Shown: one piece after another, positions 24,708 to 33,463 of the stretch
Layout: each line of letters opens with the position of its first letter
Position numbering within the stretch: position 1 is the stretch's first letter
Assembly (NCBI GenBank): GCA_016787575.1
Contig: JAEUUO010000013.1
Coordinates: forward strand, 186,001-250,000
Reading direction: 5' to 3'
Source of the DNA: Saprospiraceae bacterium
GTDB taxonomy: Bacteria > Bacteroidota > Bacteroidia > Chitinophagales > Saprospiraceae
Length of the DNA stretch: 64,000 nucleotides
Made by a program: the position numbers and the translations under genes
The notes under the pieces: generated by a model
The model's input: the letters and a program-made list of their open reading frames with translations, nothing else
What the model was told of the DNA's origin: nothing
Database searches by the model: none

Positions 24708-26741
24708 TTAGAATTTATATTGAAGCTGAAATTTGATATCATGCGTTTTTGAAATTCCAATATTGCTGCCTTCAATCTGATTGAACTGCCCGCCCCATCG
24801 GCATTCCAGTATAATTTGAGTTGTGAGTCGGCACCTCAAGTTTAAATAAATTGAATACCCATTTCCTGAATATGAAGTTAAGTTGTAGATGCCTGAAACA
24901 TCATTTTGGAAGGAATAAATTCGATTTTCATATTCCGGAATGCGATATGCTGCATACCGAACGTTCCCTGATAATTTGGATTCAAAATTTTTATATAAAA
25001 AGTCGGTGCTGATTAAAAATCCGGTACCAGAATTTGAATTAATGACACTTTTTCGAGCCTCGATCCGACTTCGCCATACAAGACTGTTGCTTATTTTCAA
25101 ATCGAGGTTCATGCGCAGCTGGTAGTTTTTTTGAAAGATCAGTTCGTCCTGTTTATTCTTAGTATTAACATGGTTTTGTTCTTCAAAATCGCTTTGAGCA
25201 AGCAAGTATGCACTCCATTTTTTTCGTTCACTGCATTGAATTTTGATCAAAAACTTGCTTCCATTGCTACGGTGACTTTCTTGATATCGCAACCATGGAT
25301 ATGCTGTAAAATGGGCATTTCCGGTGATATTGCATCCGGCATTTAGTTTTAAAAACCAGCTTAATTGGAATGAATGTTCATTAAAGCTTAGCCCACTTGC
25401 AGTATTGGCATTGCTGTAATATTTGTAGAAGCCACGATCAAAGCTATGGATATGAATTCTAAGTTCCATTTTACTCGAGGGTAGGATTAACAAGGTTTCC
25501 ATCCATGCTTTTTGCTTTTTCTGATCCATTGCTATTTCGCCGTAGAGACTTATTTTCTTGTAGGTATAGTTGTGATCGATTGAAAACTGAAAGTTCGGAT
25601 TGCTTGTATTTATATAGTTGCGATCCGGCCGTTTCAATACGTCCCATGGATACTGTTGGCTGCTTTTAAGGACGTTCACTCCAATTTTTAAAGTCCGTAT
25701 ATTTGAATTTAAACTGATTCCTTTTACTTCAATCGCTAGCTTGTTCTTAGTTTCCAGTTCATTAGAATCTCGATGATAGGACGTGCTTAGAATTGAACCG
25801 ATGCTGAGACTTGTATCTTTTTTAAAGGGATCTACATCTAAAGATAGCCTGGCATCTTGCTTTACTGAGGAATAATATACAAGGGCGGTTGTATTGTTTG
25901 GTAATTTAATATTCATCCCGATACCTCGAAACATATCTGATTCACGGATCGATTGGTAAGGTTTAAGCAAACCGGATCGCTTGATAGAAGAAGACAATGC
26001 ATCTGCGTTTTCAATAGTAAAACTGTTGTCTATTAACAAACCCTGTCCAATACACATCTGATAATCTCCCAGTATAATTTTTTTTAACCAGGGCACCGGA
26101 TGTTCAATTTCAACATATGCTGAGCTGTAGTCAAATCCTTTGGGTCCTTTCTTTTGAAACCAAGGTTCACCTGCATCTTTTTCCATTGTCAACGCAAAAG
26201 AATAGCTGCCGGGAACCGCTGATTTATACCTGCAGTAGAATTTATCGGGACTCCCTAAGAATCTTCCCGCATTCATTTGTTTGTTGATTTCAATGGTGCG
26301 TCCCCACCTGAAGACCAGTTTATGTGTATTTTTTCTGGCAACAATTTTGAGTAATCCTTTAACATCCATTGAATCTTTAAGGGTGAAATAGGGTAAACTG
26401 CGCTTAAGAATTTCCAATGGCAAGCCATCAATGGTTTGCAATTCATAGACTGATTTAAGAGGTCGATGGGTTTTTAAATAAGCATTGACCAACTCTGCTT
26501 GTTGTTTATCAAATAGCGGAAACGCAAGAATGCTTTCAAAATTTTCGTGATTCAAATCTAAAGGATGGTTCACATACTTTTCTAAGTCTTTATCATCTTC
26601 GCGTTCGTTTAATTTCTCAAGGTACTCTGCCTGGTTACCTCCATTGAAGTCTAACAGTTCTGTTTCCTGACTTTGTGCAGTGCAAAACGATAAAAGCAAA
26701 TGATTTAAATAGACGGCCCATAGAATTCGGTAATTCTTCAT
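24708..26741 (-). CDS. helix-hairpin-helix domain protein with predicted outer-membrane barrel
   Basis: 677 residues. A signal peptide (VYLNHLLLSFCTAQ) precedes a helical N-terminal region with HHH-like repeats. KYVNHPLDLNHENFESILAF and FDKQQAELVNAYLKTH (about 55-95) resemble the LNxA-xxxEL-xxLPGI type, and SVYELQTIDGLPLEIL (about 97-112) is a second hairpin. The rest is beta-strand-rich and ends with an aromatic residue (DIKFQLQYKF), typical of an outer-membrane barrel. Bacteroidota carry many such HHH-barrel proteins, and their role is not established. Alternation of polar and aromatic residues supports the barrel. It is a single gene with no clear TAnnTTTG box upstream. Confidence 0.75.
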   Translation of the reverse strand: MKNYRILWAVYLNHLLLSFCTAQSQETELLDFNGGNQAEYLEKLNEREDDKDLEKYVNHPLDLNHENFESILAFPLFDKQQAELVNAYLKTHRPLKSVYELQTIDGLPLEILKRSLPYFTLKDSMDVKGLLKIVARKNTHKLVFRWGRTIEINKQMNAGRFLGSPDKFYCRYKSAVPGSYSFALTMEKDAGEPWFQKKGPKGFDYSSAYVEIEHPVPWLKKIILGDYQMCIGQGLLIDNSFTIENADALSSSIKRSGLLKPYQSIRESDMFRGIGMNIKLPNNTTALVYYSSVKQDARLSLDVDPFKKDTSLSIGSILSTSYHRDSNELETKNKLAIEVKGISLNSNIRTLKIGVNVLKSSQQYPWDVLKRPDRNYINTSNPNFQFSIDHNYTYKKISLYGEIAMDQKKQKAWMETLLILPSSKMELRIHIHSFDRGFYKYYSNANTASGLSFNEHSFQLSWFLKLNAGCNITGNAHFTAYPWLRYQESHRSNGSKFLIKIQCSERKKWSAYLLAQSDFEEQNHVNTKNKQDELIFQKNYQLRMNLDLKISNSLVWRSRIEARKSVINSNSGTGFLISTDFLYKNFESKLSGNVRYAAYRIPEYENRIYSFQNDVSGIYNLTSYSGNGYSIYLNLRCRLTTQIILECRWGGQFNQIEGSNIGISKTHDIKFQLQYKF

Positions 26742-26832
26742 AAGGTGTTCAATTAATTAGGGTCATCATAGGTAGCTTAATTATTTTGTCAAGCCCAATT
26801 TTTGAACATGTATTTATCGAATGCCTGTAAAA

Positions 26833-26864
26833 TTTGATTGAAGACCGGGATATGATTAACTTTG
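26833..26864 (+). promoter_or_regulatory. promoter of tRNA-Arg
   Basis: TTTG (26833-26836), a 20-base spacer and TAACTTTG (26857-26864) match the full Bacteroidota -33/-7 consensus. Transcription would begin only a few bases from the tRNA 5' end at 26871. Confidence 0.7.
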
Positions 26865-26870
26865 CAGCCC

Positions 26871-26942
26871 GGCCCTGTAGTTCAACGGATAGAATAGAAG
26901 ATTCCGGTTCTTCAGGTTGAGGTTCGATTCCTCACAGGGTCA
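26871..26942 (+). tRNA. tRNA-Arg (anticodon CCG)
   Basis: All arms pair. The acceptor GGCCCTG/CAGGGTC has one G-U, the D stem is GTTC/GAAT, and the anticodon stem GAAGA/TCTTC carries the loop TTCCGGT. Anticodon CCG is at 26904-26906. The T stem TGAGG/CCTCA carries the loop TTCGATT. The discriminator is A26942 and CCA is not encoded. The tRNA reads CGG arginine codons. Confidence 0.95.
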
Positions 26943-27074
26943 CAAATAATAGGCTGTTTAAATCTTTTGGTATTTAATGCAGATTCCAGATGAATATCAT
27001 TTTGTACTCCTAAATGACTCCCAATTATATTCAGAACATATTCTTTATAGTTGTTAATTAAAATCTGAAATTCC

Positions 27075-27458
27075 TTGAGCTCAAAACTTCAATCTATATT
27101 CAACTTAACCTGCCCTGCTTGTAGGAAAGGGGATTTGTTTCCAAATAAAAGTTATCTTCTGGATTATAGCTTTAAAATGCATGAAAAATGTCCGGTTTGT
27201 AAGGAATCATTTTTCAGGGAACCTGGGTTTTACTATGGTGCAATGTTTATATCCTATATTTTTTCAGGTTTTTTTAGCTTGCTGTTTGCAGGACTTTTGA
27301 TTTTGGTATTCAAATTAGATTGGCAATTGAGTTTAATCATTCTTTGTTTAGTCCTGATTTTTAGCTTTGTTTTTTGGTTTAAATTGTCAAGATCTATCTG
27401 GATCCATTTTTTTGTTGAATTTAAAGAAACCCCAGAATCAATTGAATCTGATGATTAA
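27075..27458 (+). CDS. DUF983 family membrane protein
   Basis: 127 residues from a TTG at 27075; no ATG is available before the first conserved Cys motif. Two CxxC pairs are visible, TCPACRKGDLF (about 13-23) and KCPVCKESF (about 38-46), followed by REPGFYYGAMFISY and two or three membrane helices (FFSLLFAGLLILVF, LSLIILCLVLIFSFVF). This is the arrangement of DUF983 proteins, small zinc-ribbon-like membrane proteins of unknown function common in Bacteroidota and alphaproteobacteria. It stands alone between tRNA-Arg and the convergent DUF2207 gene. Confidence 0.85.
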   Translation: MSSKLQSIFNLTCPACRKGDLFPNKSYLLDYSFKMHEKCPVCKESFFREPGFYYGAMFISYIFSGFFSLLFAGLLILVFKLDWQLSLIILCLVLIFSFVFWFKLSRSIWIHFFVEFKETPESIESDD

Positions 27459-27554
27459 ATAAATTTAGTTTGAATGATTAGATTAACCATATTTATTCTT
27501 TCATTTGGTTAATTATTATTCGACCAGTTAATTCAATTTTAGTTATTGCACGCC

Positions 27555-29258
27555 TTACCAGCTGCTACCTCCGCCTCCTCCAAATCCACCTCCTGAAAAT
27601 GAACCGCCACCACCGGATGACGACCCACTTGATGATGGTTGACTTGACATGACTGAGCGCATTTCACTTAATGAAGAGGACATCGTTTCTGAAAAGTTAG
27701 ACATATTCCAAACACCGGAGGAGTTGTAAAAAGGTACGTTTGATGAATACCAGCCAGGTGCCTGCATTTGGATTCCGCTAAATTTGTCACACCATTCATC
27801 AACACAATTAAATGCAATGGCGTAGGGCAGGGTTTTATCAAAATATGCTGGATCTTCTTTAATTAAAAATTCAAGTTTGGATTTTTCAGCCATCTTAATA
27901 AACTTTTTAAATCCTTTGATTTCTTTAAATGCGTCGTCTCCTTTTTGAGATCGCTTTAACAATATAAATGATATGAGTAACAATACGATTGCTAATAAGA
28001 TAGTCAATCCAAGAAAAACAAATCGCCCTGCAAAAAAGCAGAATACCGCATTTAAAATTCCTGCCAGACTAATTGACCACATCGCAGTCCAATAGACGCT
28101 TACTGATTTTCGGGTAAAATAATCTGAATTTAAAACGGAATCCTTTATAGACTGAAGCGTGCTTTGAAGCGTTACATAGAAACTGTCTTTTAAACTGTCC
28201 AGTGAAACACGATCCCGACCAGCAAAAAGACCTTCAAAAAATATGCGTTGGTGTGGAGCCGCTTGAGCTGGAAGTGGCTTTAATTTTATAAATGTGATTT
28301 GATCTTCTTCAAAAAAACCTTTCTTTTTTAAATGTTCAATCTTTAAATATCCCAATGAACCAAAATAAGGAATCAATGACAGGGCATCTCTCTCATTAGA
28401 CCTAATATCAATGGCATACCCTGCTAAAGCTGAATCCATATCTTTTGGAGGCATGTATGCAACCATATCAGCCAATTTAGAATCACGTCCATGTTTCCAC
28501 CAGGCATAGATAAAACTGACCAGCATCAATATCGGTAATAACAAGAATTTAAAATGGTAAAACCACAATCCTATGGAGGTATATGGTTCAATGATTCCTT
28601 TAGGCATTCGAATGTTAAGTGTCATAGCCTTGCCATTTCCTAAGACTTCTGTACTGGATCCTTCCAAAACACCATTTTGATAAAACAAAACAGCGGCCTG
28701 ATCCCGACTTCCATAAACTCCGGTTCGAATTTCATAGTCCTCTGGACTTAAATTAATTTCTATAGGAATTTCAACTCTGAAATTTACTTTCCGGATATCG
28801 GTATTCCAATAATCCCCGATGAGGTTCCAATACAATTCGGTTTTTTCATTTCCATGCAAGAGTCCATTCCAGACTTTGTAATGAATCTTGTAAATTTGTT
28901 CGCCTTCTACAAATTTATCGGCATCACCTATTTTAATGCGGATACCGGTGCCCATGCGTTGCACTTCAAACTTGTGCTGATCAACTTGAATGTTTTCAAT
29001 AAATAATTCATGCGGAAAAAGCTGATCCAACCATTCTCCCGAACTGTTTTTATCAACTTTGTATTTCAGAGGCTTATCAATTAAAAGGCCGTGTCTGGGT
29101 TCAGTAAATTGGGCCTGTATGGTTTCCACAATATCCAGACTGCCATCTTTCAAGACCTTGATATCAATTTGATATTTAGGTATGTAATAGTATTCTTGTG
29201 AATTTCCTTTTACAAATAAAAGCAGAATTAATAAAATCAGAAATGGCTTTAATCGCAT
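27555..29258 (-). CDS. DUF2207 (YciQ-like) membrane protein
   Basis: 567 residues. A signal peptide (FLILLILLLFVKG) is followed by the extracytoplasmic DUF2207 beta domain (about 22-215). A membrane helix (FKFLLLPILMLVSFIYAWW) precedes a cytoplasmic part with further helices (ILNAVFCFFAGRFVFLGLTI). The protein ends in a Gly/Ser-rich tail (SGSSSGGGGSFSGGG, GGGGGSSW), which is the hallmark of this family. Function is unknown; DUF2207 genes are regularly paired with lemA, as here, 15 bases downstream of it. The Gly-rich C-terminus is normal for the family and not a sequencing artefact. Confidence 0.9.
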   Translation of the reverse strand: MRLKPFLILLILLLFVKGNSQEYYYIPKYQIDIKVLKDGSLDIVETIQAQFTEPRHGLLIDKPLKYKVDKNSSGEWLDQLFPHELFIENIQVDQHKFEVQRMGTGIRIKIGDADKFVEGEQIYKIHYKVWNGLLHGNEKTELYWNLIGDYWNTDIRKVNFRVEIPIEINLSPEDYEIRTGVYGSRDQAAVLFYQNGVLEGSSTEVLGNGKAMTLNIRMPKGIIEPYTSIGLWFYHFKFLLLPILMLVSFIYAWWKHGRDSKLADMVAYMPPKDMDSALAGYAIDIRSNERDALSLIPYFGSLGYLKIEHLKKKGFFEEDQITFIKLKPLPAQAAPHQRIFFEGLFAGRDRVSLDSLKDSFYVTLQSTLQSIKDSVLNSDYFTRKSVSVYWTAMWSISLAGILNAVFCFFAGRFVFLGLTILLAIVLLLISFILLKRSQKGDDAFKEIKGFKKFIKMAEKSKLEFLIKEDPAYFDKTLPYAIAFNCVDEWCDKFSGIQMQAPGWYSSNVPFYNSSGVWNMSNFSETMSSSLSEMRSVMSSQPSSSGSSSGGGGSFSGGGFGGGGGSSW

Positions 29259-29273
29259 GAATTTCCTGGCTGA

Positions 29274-29819
29274 TTAAAACTGAACATTTACATTTTGACG
29301 ACTTTGTTCGTCTGATTCAAAGAAGTCAAAAGTATGAAAGCCAAAACTGCTTGCAAATAATACACCGGGAAAACCTTCTACCTTATTGTTGTTTTCGCGT
29401 ACTGTAGCATTGTAATATCTGCGAGCGTTTTCAAGATTGGTCTCAATTTCGTTCAATTTATCCTGCAATTGTAAAAAGTTGGTATTGGCTTTTAAATCAG
29501 GATAACTTTCAGCGAGTGCAAAAACTTGTCTTAAACTGGCTGTTAAAGTGTGGTCCGCAGCTATTTGTCCATTGATATCTCCTTTAGGAACATTCATAGC
29601 TGCATTGCGTGCTGCTATTACTTTTTCAAGTGTACCGGATTCATGAGCTGCATATCCCTTAACAGTATTTACCAAATTGGGAATTAAGTCAAAACGGCGT
29701 TTCAAAGCAACATCAATATTGCTCCAGGAATCCATAACAGCGTTTTTAGCCCCAACCAATCCATTGTAAATAAATACAGCCAACAGAGCGATGGCAATTA
29801 CGATCACTAAATAAATCAT
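29274..29819 (-). CDS. lemA: LemA family protein
   Basis: 181 residues. A single N-terminal membrane helix (MIYLVIVIAIALLAVFIYNGLV) is followed by the conserved LemA core: SWSNIDVALKRRFDLIPNLV (about 31-50), YAAHESGTLEKVIAARNAA, LNEIETNLENARRYYNATVREN and a C-terminal FPGVLFASSFGF. It forms helical bundles at the membrane; the exact role is unsettled. The pairing with a DUF2207 gene is typical. No clear TAnnTTTG box was found upstream, only a near match reading TATATTTA on the minus strand. Confidence 0.93.
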   Translation of the reverse strand: MIYLVIVIAIALLAVFIYNGLVGAKNAVMDSWSNIDVALKRRFDLIPNLVNTVKGYAAHESGTLEKVIAARNAAMNVPKGDINGQIAADHTLTASLRQVFALAESYPDLKANTNFLQLQDKLNEIETNLENARRYYNATVRENNNKVEGFPGVLFASSFGFHTFDFFESDEQSRQNVNVQF

Positions 29820-29894
29820 TGCAATTGTTTTTGTTTAATGTAAATATAAATGGAATTCTTCCTTAAAAAGTTCCAGATGACATTAAATCTGCAA

Positions 29895-32195
29895 TTAAAA
29901 ATTCATTTTCAAGTTAAAATTTAAGCTAAGCCCTTCTTCATCAGCAAAATAACGCAATCGGTTGAGATAATCCCGGTAAGAGGTATTCAATGCATTTTCT
30001 ATTAGCAGCTGAAGTTTGAAATTCTTGGAAAAGCCTTTGAATTCAGTTTCAATCGATGGATTTAAGAGAAAATATCCTTCAGGAGCTGGTAAAAATTCTT
30101 GTCTGTTGCCTTTGACATTTGATTTAAAAACTTGTTTCGCTTGAACAACTATTTTTAAATTTTTTAGTTTCCAAAAATCAATCAACTGGTAGCTTAAAGA
30201 AGTACTGATGTTATTTGGAGGCATAGCGACCAGACTGTTCTTTTGATTTAAATCAACTCCTTTCAAAATAGCTGCCTGAACATGCAATTGCCAATTTCTT
30301 GCAAACTCACATCGGCCTAAAAAGTCCATTCCGGAAATGACAGCATTTGTTTGTTTGTAAATAAATAATGGAAATGCACCTCGAATAGTTAATCGCAATT
30401 CTTGTTGAGGTTCCAGAAATATAAAGTCTTGAATGTATTGAGAATAACTACTCCATTCCAAATTAAAGTGTTCAGTAACATTTATGGATTGTGTCAAAAT
30501 TGCTTTGAGTGAGTTTTCTGCTACTAAACTTCTGGTTCCTTCCTCAATTCCTGCAACTGCTTGATGCAATCCAAAGCTATAGCGTTCATTGATTTCAGGA
30601 GATCGCTTGGTGTATCCTATGTTCAATCGAATTTCCCATGTTTCAAGCATTTTTTTTCGAATTCCAATGGCTGTTGATACATTGTGATATGTCGCGGCTT
30701 CATTCAAGATCGTCCTTGGCAAACTTATAGAATAGGGATGCGCCTGTTGATGAATCAAATCATACCGTGCTCCTAATTCTAAAATGGTATTGGACCAGGG
30801 ATGTTTCCAATTTGCAAATGCAGCTGCATTGAATAAATTGTAATCAGGTATTAATGGCAGAATACCGGTGCCGGCTTGATTGTGATTTACATTGAATTTT
30901 GATTGCAACCCATAATAAAGAACATCTTTGGTAAATAGATACCGTTGTTTTATGTCTAGGCTATAGGATTGTAATAAAAGGTCTAAAGCAGGAATATCGG
31001 ACCTTGATCCACGTCTTACATCAAATTCTTTTCTGTGATTGAGTTGCGAGGAAGCCTGAATCTCCAGAAGTTTGTTTGAATCATTTTGTTGATAATTCCA
31101 TTTTAATAAATGGTGTTCAATCTGCTGTCTTGGAGATTCGATGCGGTAACTGAAATGGTCTTTTGTAAAAAAAGGAGTTTCAGCACGAATAGCAGTTTCA
31201 AGGTCAGTTAAATTTCCAATATGGGATCCTCTTAAAATTCCCGGCTCTGAATAAAAGAAGCTGTAATAAATTTTGTGTTGTTTGACATTGTGAATGTTCC
31301 GAATCCACTCTGCCGAACTTCCCAGTTCCCGATTGCCGGTGTTTGTTAAATAGTAATCGGGACTTTTATGATCGCCACTTATTTTTACAGATCCTGTGAT
31401 TCTCCAATCGTATTTCACACGTGCCTGTTCCATTCGAATTCCACTGTATACCAACTGTCCATTTGATTGGTAATGAACCAATGTGGAGCCATGTATGTGG
31501 GGATCTCTATCTACCGGGCCGCTTTCAGTAAGTATGATGCCTCCCAAACTGTTTCCCCCATAAGGAATGGCATCCACTCCTTTTATTACTGTAATTTGCT
31601 GTGCACTTAAGGGATCAATTTCAGGGGCATGATCGGCACCCCATTGTTGACCGGCTTGCAAAACACCATTGTTCAAAATGCTTACGCGATTTCCTGTTAA
31701 GCCATGAATCACAGGCTTTGAAATGCCAGAACCATTTTTAATGGAGTAAACTCCGGAAATATTTTCCAAAATGCTTGATAATGGCTTTCCACTGTCTTTA
31801 AACAACTCAATAGTTTTCAATGTATTTTGAGTAGAAGATTCATTTCTGTTTTTGTGGTCTTCAACGGTAACACTTTGCAAATAATAGGCATGATGTTCCA
31901 TTTCTATATTTACAATTTTAGATTCAGTCAATCGCAGAAAAAGAGATTTGGTTTCACAACCAATGTGTCGAATGGTTAAATGGTAATCTCCTGGACAAAT
32001 TTGATGAATTTGATAATTGCCACTTGAATCCGTTTCTCCATATTGACCTGTTTCCTCAATGTAAACAGATGCAAATTCCAAACTCAATTCATGGTGAGGA
32101 TCTGAAATTTTACCTGATAGTTGAATGGTGCAATCCTGGGCCTTTATAAAATACAAAACGGACAGGTTTAATAAAATACTTAAAACAACTTTCAT
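29895..32195 (-). CDS. TonB-dependent receptor with N-terminal carboxypeptidase-like domain
   Basis: 766 residues. The order is signal peptide, a regulatory-like beta-sandwich (about 25-110, SGKISDPHHELSLEFASVYI), plug and barrel. The plug is at about 120-225, with IKNGSGISKPVIHGLTGNRV, GQQWGADHAPEIDPL and ITVIKGVDAIPYGGNSLGG. The His- and Asp-bearing plug loop GADHAPEIDP is characteristic of receptors grouped with zinc or other metal uptake (ZnuD-like), an inference. The His/Cys-rich protein and the lipoprotein upstream in the same operon support metal handling. It overlaps the lipoprotein gene by 4 bases (ATGA). Confidence 0.9.
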   Translation of the reverse strand: MKVVLSILLNLSVLYFIKAQDCTIQLSGKISDPHHELSLEFASVYIEETGQYGETDSSGNYQIHQICPGDYHLTIRHIGCETKSLFLRLTESKIVNIEMEHHAYYLQSVTVEDHKNRNESSTQNTLKTIELFKDSGKPLSSILENISGVYSIKNGSGISKPVIHGLTGNRVSILNNGVLQAGQQWGADHAPEIDPLSAQQITVIKGVDAIPYGGNSLGGIILTESGPVDRDPHIHGSTLVHYQSNGQLVYSGIRMEQARVKYDWRITGSVKISGDHKSPDYYLTNTGNRELGSSAEWIRNIHNVKQHKIYYSFFYSEPGILRGSHIGNLTDLETAIRAETPFFTKDHFSYRIESPRQQIEHHLLKWNYQQNDSNKLLEIQASSQLNHRKEFDVRRGSRSDIPALDLLLQSYSLDIKQRYLFTKDVLYYGLQSKFNVNHNQAGTGILPLIPDYNLFNAAAFANWKHPWSNTILELGARYDLIHQQAHPYSISLPRTILNEAATYHNVSTAIGIRKKMLETWEIRLNIGYTKRSPEINERYSFGLHQAVAGIEEGTRSLVAENSLKAILTQSINVTEHFNLEWSSYSQYIQDFIFLEPQQELRLTIRGAFPLFIYKQTNAVISGMDFLGRCEFARNWQLHVQAAILKGVDLNQKNSLVAMPPNNISTSLSYQLIDFWKLKNLKIVVQAKQVFKSNVKGNRQEFLPAPEGYFLLNPSIETEFKGFSKNFKLQLLIENALNTSYRDYLNRLRYFADEEGLSLNFNLKMNF

Positions 32196-32758
32196 TCAAG
32201 TACAAGATCAAATGTTAATTCAATATCTGTTTCACCACCAGAGTTTGTTATGTTGCCATTCTGCACACCGCTTGCTTTCTTTTCCGGTAAATGCTTTAAG
32301 CTAATTTTTAATAGTCCGGATCCAGCATTTCCGGTTAAAATGTTCGTTTTTGTTCCAATCGGGTATCCTAAGCTATCAAAATCAAGGTAGCTTATTTGCA
32401 AATTCGCTTGACCGCTCGGCGTATAGAAGAATTGATGGTCCGTTCCTTCTGAAACAATTTCATCCGTAATTTCGATTGGCGGCGAAACAGATTCATTGAG
32501 CAAGCGTAAAGAAGTTTGATAAAGAGTATTTGATTTTAGTTTTGGAGCAAATATAACAGGCGGATTTCCGCCATCCCCATCCAAATCTTTAAAACTAAAA
32601 ACCACAGAATCTGATCCATTTGGAGTTTCCATTACCATATACATAGATGTTATAAGTTCAGATTCGTTGACTATGGGCGTATCATCAGCACATGATAAAA
32701 GAGAGGCAATCGCGCCGAATAAATAAATGAATGTTCTATATTTAAATTGAGATTTCAT
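32192..32758 (-). CDS. lipoprotein of the TonB-receptor locus (type 1 periplasmic binding fold-named family)
   Basis: 188 residues. The lipobox LLSC gives Cys23 as anchor, followed by acidic ADDTPIVNESELIT. The body is beta-rich with SFKDLDGDGGNPP (about 57-69) and a C-terminal NGNITNSGGETDIELTF. This pattern matches a Bacteroidota lipoprotein family that databases name 'type 1 periplasmic binding fold superfamily' and that is typically encoded next to metal-type TonB receptors. It may bind the ligand at the surface or periplasm. Translationally coupled to the receptor. The name does not imply a proven binding function. Confidence 0.72.
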   Translation of the reverse strand: MKSQFKYRTFIYLFGAIASLLSCADDTPIVNESELITSMYMVMETPNGSDSVVFSFKDLDGDGGNPPVIFAPKLKSNTLYQTSLRLLNESVSPPIEITDEIVSEGTDHQFFYTPSGQANLQISYLDFDSLGYPIGTKTNILTGNAGSGLLKISLKHLPEKKASGVQNGNITNSGGETDIELTFDLVLE

Positions 32759-32831
32759 AATTAAAAGTTTTTAAATAATTTCGGTATTCCCAAAATCAAA
32801 AAGATAATAAAGCGATTGTAGGTAAGTTGTT

Positions 32832-33245
32832 TTAGCAACTAAGCATGGGCGGTGCTTTATTATTTAACGCTGTGTGAAAGATTATATGAAAATCACTCAA
32901 TCCGTAAGGATTGATTGCATGGTAGTTTTTAATTGAAAGATAAAGTATGTTTGAAACGACTGCATACTCAAAATGAAGCAAAATGTCGCAAAGTAAACAA
33001 TGATGACTGGCGTTTGAAATGTGTTCCGAATGTTTACAGCCATTCAAAAGATCGTGATGTTCTAAACGAAGATGACAAGGATCTGCTTTCGCTAAGTGAT
33101 CAACAGATTTACACTTAAATACAGAGGATTCATGTACATGACTTGATTCAAAAACCAAAACAAACAAACTCAATAAATAGGCATACAGCAAACTTTTTGC
33201 AAAAAGCGTCTTTAATTTTCTACTTATGTGTGGATAAGCCTGCAT
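32832..33245 (-). CDS. small His/Cys-rich exported protein, probable metal binder
   Basis: 137 residues. One hydrophobic helix (LLYAYLLSLFVLVF) acts as signal or anchor. The following region is rich in His and Cys: ESSHVHESS, KCKSVDHLAKADPCHLRLEHHD, GCKHSEHISNASHHCLLCDI (all within about 35-106). A short C-terminal segment ends NKAPPMLSC, and a near-terminal PP is a feature of the HYC_CC_PP-type small proteins next to metal TonB receptors. A periplasmic role in binding or sensing metal is inferred. It heads the operon, 73 bases before the lipoprotein gene. Composition differs sharply from its neighbours because of His content, not base bias. Confidence 0.62.
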   Translation of the reverse strand: MQAYPHISRKLKTLFAKSLLYAYLLSLFVLVFESSHVHESSVFKCKSVDHLAKADPCHLRLEHHDLLNGCKHSEHISNASHHCLLCDILLHFEYAVVSNILYLSIKNYHAINPYGLSDFHIIFHTALNNKAPPMLSC

Positions 33246-33392
33246 GCGTTTCTCTAAGTAAAGTTACAGCTATTTTATAAATAGATTTAAAACTTTCCCA
33301 AGTATAACGGGATTTTAACACGGAAAACGCACATTAAATTGCCTTCCCCATAAAAAAACAATAAAAAAAGCATTACATATTACAGATATTTA

Positions 33393-33400
33393 TATATTTG
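33393..33400 (+). promoter_or_regulatory. -7 type promoter box for the dockerin/T9SS gene
   Basis: TATATTTG matches TAnnTTTG and lies 64 bases before the ATG at 33464. No convincing -33 element. The 218-base divergent gap holds nothing else recognisable. Confidence 0.4.
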
Positions 33401-33463
33401 TGTTCGATTCTACACGCCACACTTCCCAATTCAGTCTAGATTAGAATTTAAATAATTCAAAAT

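Noticed and set aside
27482..27513. Possible terminator hairpin (ATTAACCA/TGGTTAAT) between the DUF983 and DUF2207 genes
   Set aside because: The stem is AT-rich with a 16-base loop and no adjacent T-tract; too weak to call.
32933..33118. Plus-strand 61-residue ORF opposite the His/Cys-rich gene
   Set aside because: Fully antisense to a gene with signal helix and metal-type motifs; no promoter or homology visible.
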